Assembly: GCA_016791085.1 (NCBI GenBank)
Contig: JAEUNN010000005.1
Location: 1 to 14,366 of the forward strand
Direction: 5' to 3'
DNA from: Rhodocyclaceae bacterium
GTDB lineage: Bacteria; Pseudomonadota; Gammaproteobacteria; Burkholderiales; Rhodocyclaceae
DNA: 14,366 nucleotides
Made by a program: the position numbers and the translations under genes. Positions 7,051 to 13,138 of the stretch are shown in pieces (position 1 is the first letter of the stretch; each line of letters begins with the position of its first letter). The notes beneath the pieces are model-generated. The model saw only the letters and a program-made list of their open reading frames with translations, was not told the DNA's origin and searched no databases.

Positions 7051-7723
7051 ACTCGTCGCTATTGAGCACGCCCAGCAATTGCAGCAGTGCCGTGAAAAGA
7101 TTGAACAGGGATACGAACAGCGACACCGTCGCCATCACGTAGTTGGTTTCGCCGCCATGGATGATGTTCGAGGTTTCATACAGGATCATGCCCGCCATGA
7201 GCAGCACCACGGCTCCCGATACGGCCAGGGACAGCGCCGGAATCTGGAAGAAAATCGCGCCCAGGCTGGCCAGGAACACCACGATCATGCCGGCCATCAG
7301 GAAGCCGCCCATGAAGCTGAAGTCTTTGCGCGACGTCAGCGCATAGGCCGAAAGCCCCAGGAAAATCGCCGCGGTGGCTGCGAAGGCCTGCATCACGATG
7401 AGGCCGCCGTTGGCCATGTTCAGATACACGCTGAGTATCGGACCCAGCGTGTAGCCCATGAAGCCGGTCAGCGCGAACACCGACAGGATGCCCCAGCCGC
7501 TGTCGCGCAGCTTGTTGGTCAGGAACAGCAGCCCGAAATAGCCGATCAGCGTGATGATCAAGCCCGGATGGGGCAGATTCAGCATGACCGCGCCACCCGC
7601 CGTGGCCGCCGCGAACAGCAGCGTCATGGACAACAGCGCATAGGTATTGCGGATTACGCGGTTGGTACGAACCGCCGGCAGCGTATAGGAAGTGCTCGGC
7701 AGCGAAGTTTGATTCAGGTTCAT
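7049..7723 (-). CDS. Bax inhibitor-1 / YccA (TMBIM) family inner-membrane protein
   Basis: A 224-residue integral membrane protein of the BI-1/TMBIM family, close in style to E. coli YbhL and YccA. About seven hydrophobic helices follow a short polar N-terminus: near 25-47, 53-69, 77-100, 107-129, 138-158, 163-182 and 197-219. Family signatures are RNTYALLSMTL (25-35), GYTLGPILSVY (90-100), SAYALTSRKDFS (125-136) and ILYETSNIIHGGETNY (180-195). Bacterial relatives include YetJ, a pH-sensitive Ca2+ leak, and YccA, linked to FtsH quality control; which role applies here cannot be told. The YetJ di-aspartyl sensor appears altered: Glu183 replaces one Asp and Ser205 the other. ATG 7723 has AAGGAAG seven bases upstream. 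The gene precedes the P-type ATPase on the same strand but is separated by a terminator. Confidence 0.92.
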   Translation of the reverse strand: MNLNQTSLPSTSYTLPAVRTNRVIRNTYALLSMTLLFAAATAGGAVMLNLPHPGLIITLIGYFGLLFLTNKLRDSGWGILSVFALTGFMGYTLGPILSVYLNMANGGLIVMQAFAATAAIFLGLSAYALTSRKDFSFMGGFLMAGMIVVFLASLGAIFFQIPALSLAVSGAVVLLMAGMILYETSNIIHGGETNYVMATVSLFVSLFNLFTALLQLLGVLNSDE

Positions 7724-7869
7724 GTATGTGCTTCCTTGCAAGTAAGAGAGGTGGGTCGTTTCATCGCGGTCCGGATGCCATGCCGAACCGGCATTGCCCG
7801 CGCGCCATGGAGCGGGCGACAGCATTTCGATTTACATACGTCTTACTCCGGGCGATTGCCACGGTGACC

Positions 7870-7898
7870 AGCATACGTCCACGCGCCGTTTCCAGCAA
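7870..7898 (-). promoter_or_regulatory. Candidate promoter of the BI-1 family gene
   Basis: On the minus strand TTGCTG (7898-7893) and TATGCT (7875-7870) are spaced by 17 bases, which would give a leader of about 140 bases. A second -10-like TATGTA near 7833-7838 shares the upstream octamer GACGTATG. Matches are partial. Confidence 0.3.
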
Positions 7899-7899
7899 A

Positions 7900-7925
7900 T
7901 CGAATTATCTGAACAGATGAATCGA
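7900..7925. promoter_or_regulatory. 26-base imperfect inverted repeat, candidate operator
   Basis: Arms 7900-7911 and 7914-7925 match at 10 of 12 positions around a 2-base AA centre, with a perfect core ATCTG-AA-CAGAT. It lies directly upstream of the candidate -35 of the BI-1 gene, where a dimeric regulator could bind. No regulator is identified. Confidence 0.4.
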
Positions 7926-8100
7926 AAAATCCGATGTTCGGGCCAACCCCGCGCGTTGCGCGGCAAGCCATGCAACGCCATGGGCGGATTGTACCGATTT
8001 CGGCGCCTAGCTTGCAACTTCCTGACGAAAGCTGCGGCGAAGCCGGCTCCGGTCTGGCTTTGAACCGGCTGCGAACGCCAAGTTCGCGCGCCGTGGCGTT

Positions 8101-8718
8101 TCAGGCTGCGCGCTTGGACAATACGTGCGCGCTTATCGCCTCGGCCCAGATTGCGCTGTCGCGGTTGGCTTTGTCGCCCAGCCAGCGATGCACCAGGCCG
8201 AGCAGGAACAGCAAGGTTTCCATGGCCAGCGCCACGGGTTCCAGGCGCGGGTTGAGCTGGCCCAGATCGGCCGCGCGCGCATATTGGCCGCGCAATTTGT
8301 GTAGCAAATCTTCGTGCGAATCCGACAGGCACTGCAGGACGTGGGCGAATTCATCCACGTATTCGCAGCGCAACACCATGATTTCCAGGGTTTGGCGCAC
8401 TTTGGCGTCGTTGCGGAGCAGGTCGATCATGGTGCACAGCGCACGTTCTATCGCGGCGAGCGGATCGACGATGGACAAATCCGCCAATTCGCTGTCTATG
8501 ACCACTTTGAACGGCTGGCGCCCCTGCTCGCGCATGGCGTAGAACAGGTCGGTCTTGCCGTGGAAATGCCAATACACGGCGCCGCGCGTAACCCCCGCCG
8601 CGCGCGCCACTTCCTCCAGCGAGGTGTGGCTGACGCCGCGCGCATAGAACACGGCGCGCGCGGCATCGATGATGGCGAGCCGTGTCATTTCAGCTTCGGC
8701 TTTGGTTTTGCGAACCAA
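8101..8718 (-). CDS. TetR/AcrR-family transcriptional repressor of the efflux operon
   Basis: A 205-residue TetR-type regulator resembling AcrR/TtgR/MtrR. The N-terminus MVRKTKAEAEMTRLAIIDAA leads to the DNA-binding helix-turn-helix at about 32-52 (TSLEEVARAAGVTRGAVYWHF) and then KTDLFYAM. The remainder is a helical ligand-binding domain with the TtgR-like CEYVDEF and the C-terminal LVHRWLGD. By analogy it represses the divergent pump operon until a drug or other small ligand binds. The start is taken as TTG at 8718: GAGG lies six bases upstream and the resulting MVRKTK N-terminus matches the family. Another in-frame TTG at 8751 would place the start inside the operator. It diverges from the adaptor gene with 78 bases between them. 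Regulation of the neighbouring operon is inferred from layout and the palindrome. Confidence 0.92.
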   Translation of the reverse strand: MVRKTKAEAEMTRLAIIDAARAVFYARGVSHTSLEEVARAAGVTRGAVYWHFHGKTDLFYAMREQGRQPFKVVIDSELADLSIVDPLAAIERALCTMIDLLRNDAKVRQTLEIMVLRCEYVDEFAHVLQCLSDSHEDLLHKLRGQYARAADLGQLNPRLEPVALAMETLLFLLGLVHRWLGDKANRDSAIWAEAISAHVLSKRAA

Positions 8719-8742
8719 CTGTGACCTCGGTGCTCCGGCACA

Positions 8743-8767
8743 ACAATACAATCATGATTGTTTGTAT
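8743..8767. promoter_or_regulatory. Palindromic operator between the TetR regulator and the RND operon
   Basis: ACAATCATGATTGT (8748-8761) is a perfect 14-base palindrome. A second, offset inverted pair, ATACAA (8746-8751) with TTGTAT (8762-8767), is centred two bases away. Overlapping half-sites like these are typical of AcrR/TtgR/QacR operators. It covers the -35/spacer region of the plus-strand promoter and the -10 of the minus-strand one. Confidence 0.7.
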
Positions 8768-8770
8768 ATA
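8743..8770 (-). promoter_or_regulatory. Candidate promoter of the TetR regulator
   Basis: On the minus strand TATATA (8770-8765) and TATTGT (8748-8743) are spaced 16 bases apart; matches are 3 and 4 of 6. The implied transcript start near 8736 leaves a short leader carrying GAGG before TTG 8718. It overlaps the palindrome, suggesting autorepression. Confidence 0.35.
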
Positions 8771-8772
8771 CT
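8745..8772 (+). promoter_or_regulatory. Candidate promoter of the RND efflux operon
   Basis: TATACT at 8767-8772 matches the -10 consensus at 5 of 6, with a weak -35 AATACA at 8745-8750 (16-base spacer). The transcript would start near 8779, just ahead of AGGAG at 8784-8788. The palindromic operator fills the spacer. Confidence 0.5.
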
Positions 8773-8796
8773 CGCACATTCGGCAGGAGAACGACA

Positions 8797-10005
8797 ATGC
8801 CAGACGTGCAATTTCCGTCCGCCATTGCGGATGGCCCCAAGCAGATTTTCAGGTTGCGCGGCTATGCCGCGGTCGCGGTATTGAGTGCTTGCAGCGTGCT
8901 CGCGGGCTGTTCGGATGCATCGAAATCGGCCGCCCAGCCCCAGGGCGGCGCAGCGCAGGCGCTGCCGGTCACGGTGCTCGAAGTGCAGCCTGGCGAGGTG
9001 CCGCTCACGCTGGACCAGCCGGCGCAGGCCGAAGGCCAGCGCGAAATCGAAGTGCGCGCGCGCGTGGCGGGCATACTCGAAAAGCGCCTGTATAACGAAG
9101 GCCAGGTCGTGAAGGCCGGCCAGGCACTGTTTCAGATCGAGCGGGCGCCGTTCGAAATCGCACTGTCGCAGGCGCGCGCCCAGCTCGCCGAAATCCAGGC
9201 CCGCGCCGACCAGGCCGCGCGCGAGGCGGCACGCCTGGACGGGCTGGTGGCCGACCGCGCCATCAGCCAGAAAGAATTCGACGACGCGAAATCCACCGCG
9301 GCGGTGGCCAAAGCCAACGTAGGCGCCGCCGAGGCGGCCGTGCGTCAGGCCGAGCTGAATCTTTCCTATACCAGTGTGACCGCGCCGGTGGCCGGCCTGT
9401 CGGGCCGCGCGCAGCGTTCCGAAGGCACGCTGGTGTCAGCCGGTACGGACGGGCTGCTCACCAGCATCGTTCAACTCGACCCGATCTGGGTGCGCTTTTC
9501 GGTGTCCGAGGGCGATCTGGCGCGGCTGGGCATTGCCCGGCCCGGCCCCGGCTCGGTGCGCAAGGTGGCCCTCATCCTGCCCGACGGTTCGGCCTACGCG
9601 GGCCAGGGCCGCATCAATTTCACCGCCAACCGCATAGACCCGCAGCTCGGAACGCTGGAAATGCGCGCCGAATTCGCCAATCCGAACGGCGAAATCCTGC
9701 CCGGCCAGTTCGTGCGCGTGCGGCTCACGGGCGCCACGCAGAAGGACGTGTATCTGGTGCCCCAGGCCGCGGTCATGCAGTCCGACCGCGGTCGCGCGGT
9801 CATGGTGGTCAATGAAAAGAACGAAGCCACGCCGCGCCCCGTGACGGCCGGACAATGGCAGGGCAAGGACTGGGTGATTACCGACGGCCTCAAGACCGGC
9901 GACCGGGTGATCGTCGACAACCTCATGAAGCTGCGCCCGGGCGCGCCGGTCGCGCCGCACGCGCCCGATCAGCCGCCGGCCCAGGCTCCGCAATCCAAGT
10001 CCTGA
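8797..10005 (+). CDS. RND efflux periplasmic adaptor (membrane fusion) lipoprotein, AcrA/MexA-like
   Basis: A 402-residue adaptor that links the inner-membrane RND pump to the outer-membrane channel. A lipobox LAGC (35-38) marks Cys38 for lipidation. The beta-barrel/lipoyl part begins EVRARVAGILEKRLYNEGQVVKAGQ (85-109). An alpha-helical hairpin at about 120-190 carries the outer-membrane-channel contact motif RxxxLxxxxxxS (Arg146, Leu150, Ser157 in RLDGLVADRAIS). The second lipoyl half, TAPVAGLSGR (195-204), the beta-barrel (WVRFSVSEGDL onward) and the membrane-proximal domain (LVPQAAVM) follow. ATG 8797 has AGGAG at 8784-8788 at good spacing, though the signal sequence then has a longer polar front than usual. 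The stop overlaps the AAGGAG ribosome site of the pump gene 13 bases downstream, so the two are translated from one operon. Confidence 0.95.
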   Translation: MPDVQFPSAIADGPKQIFRLRGYAAVAVLSACSVLAGCSDASKSAAQPQGGAAQALPVTVLEVQPGEVPLTLDQPAQAEGQREIEVRARVAGILEKRLYNEGQVVKAGQALFQIERAPFEIALSQARAQLAEIQARADQAAREAARLDGLVADRAISQKEFDDAKSTAAVAKANVGAAEAAVRQAELNLSYTSVTAPVAGLSGRAQRSEGTLVSAGTDGLLTSIVQLDPIWVRFSVSEGDLARLGIARPGPGSVRKVALILPDGSAYAGQGRINFTANRIDPQLGTLEMRAEFANPNGEILPGQFVRVRLTGATQKDVYLVPQAAVMQSDRGRAVMVVNEKNEATPRPVTAGQWQGKDWVITDGLKTGDRVIVDNLMKLRPGAPVAPHAPDQPPAQAPQSKS

Positions 10006-10018
10006 AGGAGCGCCGCGC

Positions 10019-13000
10019 ATGTCTCGCTTCTTCATAGGCCGGCCGATCTTTTCGTCGGTCATATCCATCATCATCGTGATCGCGGGCATCATGGCCTCGC
10101 TCACGCTGCCGGTATCGCAATATCCGGAAATCACGCCGCCTACGGTCATCATCACCGCCAGCTATCCGGGTGCGAATGCCGAAACCCTGGCCAAAACCGT
10201 GGCCGCGCCTATCGAAGAACAGTTGTCGGGCGTGGAAGGCCTGCTGTATTTCAATTCCACCTCGACCTCGGCCGGCACCGTCACGATCACCGTCACCTTC
10301 GAGGTCGGCACGAATCCCGACACGGCGCTGGTGGCCGTAAATAACCGCGTCAAGGTGGCCGAACCGCGCCTGCCCGACGACGTGCGCCGCACCGGCGTGC
10401 TGGCGCAGAAGCGCTCCAACAATCTGCTGCTGTTCGCCGCGCTGAAGTCGCCCGACGGCCGCTACGACAGCCTGTACCTGGCGAATTACCTGGCCGCCAA
10501 CGTGGTGGAAGAAGTGCGCCGCGTACCCGGCGTGGGCGATGCCCAGCAGTTCGACGCGCAATACGCCATGCGCGTGTGGCTGAAGCCCGACCTGATGGCC
10601 AAATACGGCATCACGACCAGCGACGTGGCCAATGCCATACGCGTGCAGAACGCGCAGAACGCAGCCGGCAAGATAGGCCAGGACCCCATCGTGGCAGGCC
10701 AGCAGCTCACTTACACGGTAAGCGCCAAGGGCCGCCTGCTCACGCCGGAAGAATTCGCCGACATCGTGCTGCGCTCCGACGCACGCGGTTCGCTGCTGCG
10801 CCTGAAGGACGTGGCGCGTATCGAACTGGGCGCGGAAAATTACGACCGCAGCGTAACCGTGAACGGCCAGCCCGTGTCCGGCATGGGCGTGTATCTGCAA
10901 TCCGGCGCCAATGCGCTGGAAACCTCGCGCGCCGTGCGCGCCAAAATGCAGGAACTGTCCAAGCGCTTCCCGGAAGGCATCGAATACATCGTGCCTTACG
11001 ACACCACGCGCTTCATTCAGGCGTCCGCGCGCGAAGTCGTGAAAACGCTGATCGAAGCCGCGCTGCTGGTGGTCGGCGTGGTATTCCTGTTCCTGCAGAA
11101 CTGGCGCGCCACGCTCATACCCATCATCGCCGTGCCGGTATCGCTGATCGGCACTTTCGCGGGCCTGTGGTTATTCGGCTTTTCCATCAATACGCTCACG
11201 CTGTTCGCGATGGTGCTGGCAATAGGCATAGTCGTGGACGATGCCATCGTGGTGCTGGAAAACGTCGAACGCCTCATGAGCGAACAAAAAATGGCCCCGC
11301 GCGAAGCCGCCATCGAAGCCATGCGCGAAGTATCCAGCGCGGTGGTGGCGATCGTGCTGGTGCTGTGCGCGGTATTCATACCCGTAGCTTTCCTGGGCGG
11401 CATTGCCGGCAAGCTGTACCAGCAGTTTGCCGTCACGGTGGCGGTGGCGGTGGTCATATCCGGCATCGTGGCGCTTACGCTCACGCCCGCGCTGTGCGCC
11501 ATCCTGCTCAAGCCCGTGCATGGCGAATCGAAACTGTTCCGGCCGTTCAACCGCGGCTTTTCCTGGCTCACCCGCTTCTACACCGATACCGTGGGCCTTA
11601 CGCTGCGCCACGGCATCATCGGTACGCTGGTATTTGCGCTGGTGATCGCGCTGGCCGCCGTGTTGATCCGCAGCGTACCGGGCAGTTTCGTGCCCTCGGA
11701 AGACCAGGGCTATCTGTTCGGCTTCGTCACCCTGCCCGATGGCGCATCGACCGAACGCACGGTTGCGTCCGCCGAGCGTTTCCGCAAAAGCGTGCAAAGC
11801 GACGTGGTGCAGAACATGTTTTTCGTGCGCGGCATCGATTTCATCACCGGCAACAACCGCGCCAGCGTCGCCACCACCTTCATCGTTTTCACGCCCTGGG
11901 AAGAGCGCACGCAAAACGCCGACATGCTGCAGAAACAGTACATGGGCGCGGGCATGCAACTGCCCGAAGGCCTGGCGCTGGTGTTCAACCCGCCGGCCAT
12001 TCAAGGCCTGGGCACGGCGGGCGGCTTCGAGGTGTATCTGCAAAACCGCGTCGATGGCGACGCGCGACATCTGGCGCAGGTGGCCGGCCAGTTTGTCGAT
12101 GCGCTGCGCAAACGCCCGGAACTGACCGGCGTGAACAGCTTTTTCCGTGTATCCGCGCCGCAGCTGGCGGTCGAGGTGGATGAACCCAAGGCGCTCGCGC
12201 TGGGCATACCGCTGGATGCGATTTACGCCACGCTGCAGGCCACCATGGGCACGCTGTATGTGAATGATTTCAACCGCGGCGGCAAAACCTACAAGGTGGA
12301 ACTGCAGGCCGACGCGCCGCACCGCATGCGTCCGGAAGATTTGGGCAAACCCTATGTGCGTTCGGCCTCGGGCGCGATGATTCCGCTGTCCACGGTCGCC
12401 ACCGTAAAACCCATAGTCGGCGCGGAAATGGTGGAGCGCTTCAATGGCTTCGTGGCCGCCAAGGTGCTCGGCAATTCCGCCGCCGGCTACAGTTCCGGCG
12501 ACGCCATACGGGCGGTGGAAGAAACCGCCAACGAAGTGCTGCCGGAAGGTTTCCGCATAGACTGGACCGGCCAGGCCTTCCAGGAAAAGCGCAGCGGCAA
12601 GGCCTCCATCATCGCGTTCGTGTTCGGCATCGTGATGGTGTTCCTGATCCTGGCCGCGCAGTTCGAGCGCTGGTCGCTGCCCGTGGCGGTCATACTGGCC
12701 GTGCCTTTCGCGCTGGCCGGCGCGCTGCTGGCGGTATTCATGCGCGGCATGCCCAACGACATTTACTTCCAGATCGGCCTGGTCGTGCTGGTCGGCCTGG
12801 CCGCCAAAAACGCCATACTGATCGTCGAATTCGCCGCGCAGAAACAGCATGAAGGCATGCCGCTCAAGGACGCCGCCATCGAAGGCGCGCGCCTGCGCTT
12901 CCGCCCCATCGTGATGACCTCGCTGGCCTTCGTGCTGGGGGTGTTGCCGCTGGCCATTTCCACCGGTGCCGGCTCGGCGGCGCGGCGCTCCATGGGCACC

Positions 13001-13138
13001 GGGGTGGTGGGCGGCATGCTCGCGGCGACTTTCATCGCCACCATCTTCATCCCGCTGTTTTTCAAGTGGCTGGCGCGCGAAAAGCCGCACGGCGATGCGC
13101 CGCCGGCCGCGCCGTCCGGCGCGGAGGAAAAACCATGA
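10019..13138 (+). CDS. HAE1-family RND multidrug efflux pump, AcrB/MexF-like inner-membrane transporter
   Basis: A 1039-residue proton-driven drug exporter, full length for the family (about 1030-1050). It starts MSRFFIGRPIFSSVIS, typical of RND helix 1, and has twelve predicted helices in two halves (TM1 near 10-30, TM2-6 about 340-500, TM7 about 530-550, TM8-12 about 863-1015). Proton relay residues are all present: Asp407 and Asp408 in TM4 (GIVVDDAIVV), Lys930 in TM10 (GLAAKNAIL) and Arg962 in RFRPIVMTSLAF. Periplasmic pore and docking domains fill 31-335 and 555-860. The 602-615 segment (FVRGIDFITGNNRA) that holds the AcrB switch loop lacks the Phe-rich AcrB sequence, so the substrate range may differ from AcrB. 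AAGGAG is eight bases before ATG. The stop overlaps the start of the outer-membrane gene (ATGA), implying translational coupling. Substrates are unknown. Confidence 0.95.
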   Translation: MSRFFIGRPIFSSVISIIIVIAGIMASLTLPVSQYPEITPPTVIITASYPGANAETLAKTVAAPIEEQLSGVEGLLYFNSTSTSAGTVTITVTFEVGTNPDTALVAVNNRVKVAEPRLPDDVRRTGVLAQKRSNNLLLFAALKSPDGRYDSLYLANYLAANVVEEVRRVPGVGDAQQFDAQYAMRVWLKPDLMAKYGITTSDVANAIRVQNAQNAAGKIGQDPIVAGQQLTYTVSAKGRLLTPEEFADIVLRSDARGSLLRLKDVARIELGAENYDRSVTVNGQPVSGMGVYLQSGANALETSRAVRAKMQELSKRFPEGIEYIVPYDTTRFIQASAREVVKTLIEAALLVVGVVFLFLQNWRATLIPIIAVPVSLIGTFAGLWLFGFSINTLTLFAMVLAIGIVVDDAIVVLENVERLMSEQKMAPREAAIEAMREVSSAVVAIVLVLCAVFIPVAFLGGIAGKLYQQFAVTVAVAVVISGIVALTLTPALCAILLKPVHGESKLFRPFNRGFSWLTRFYTDTVGLTLRHGIIGTLVFALVIALAAVLIRSVPGSFVPSEDQGYLFGFVTLPDGASTERTVASAERFRKSVQSDVVQNMFFVRGIDFITGNNRASVATTFIVFTPWEERTQNADMLQKQYMGAGMQLPEGLALVFNPPAIQGLGTAGGFEVYLQNRVDGDARHLAQVAGQFVDALRKRPELTGVNSFFRVSAPQLAVEVDEPKALALGIPLDAIYATLQATMGTLYVNDFNRGGKTYKVELQADAPHRMRPEDLGKPYVRSASGAMIPLSTVATVKPIVGAEMVERFNGFVAAKVLGNSAAGYSSGDAIRAVEETANEVLPEGFRIDWTGQAFQEKRSGKASIIAFVFGIVMVFLILAAQFERWSLPVAVILAVPFALAGALLAVFMRGMPNDIYFQIGLVVLVGLAAKNAILIVEFAAQKQHEGMPLKDAAIEGARLRFRPIVMTSLAFVLGVLPLAISTGAGSAARRSMGTGVVGGMLAATFIATIFIPLFFKWLAREKPHGDAPPAAPSGAEEKP

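Larger units (their letters stand above)
7724..8100. other. Gene-free intergenic region between BI-1 gene and TetR regulator
   Basis: 377 bases without a credible gene; the open frames on both strands lack family resemblance and ribosome sites. It holds a 26-base imperfect dyad (7900-7925), a candidate BI-1 promoter (7870-7898), a direct repeat CATACGTC (7835-7842 and 7872-7879), and a 7-base hairpin (8074-8080 with 8094-8100) directly after the TetR stop that lacks a T-tract. Several AT-richer patches (about 7825-7845 and 7895-7935) contrast with the GC-rich coding DNA, consistent with regulatory sequence. Confidence 0.7.

Noticed and set aside
7794..8063. 89-codon plus-strand frame in the gap upstream of the BI-1 gene
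   Set aside because: No ribosome site, mixed unlikely composition, and it crosses the dyad and candidate promoter; treated as non-coding.
8074..8100. 7-base perfect hairpin just after the TetR stop as an intrinsic terminator
   Set aside because: No T-tract follows on the minus strand; listed only as part of the intergenic description.
10576..12183. 535-codon plus-strand frame within the pump gene in another phase
   Set aside because: Arg/His-rich out-of-frame product; the in-frame reading preserves every RND motif.
11171..13090. 639-codon minus-strand frame opposite the RND pump
   Set aside because: Shadow of the pump coding sequence with His/Arg/Gly-rich composition; the pump motifs are on the plus strand.
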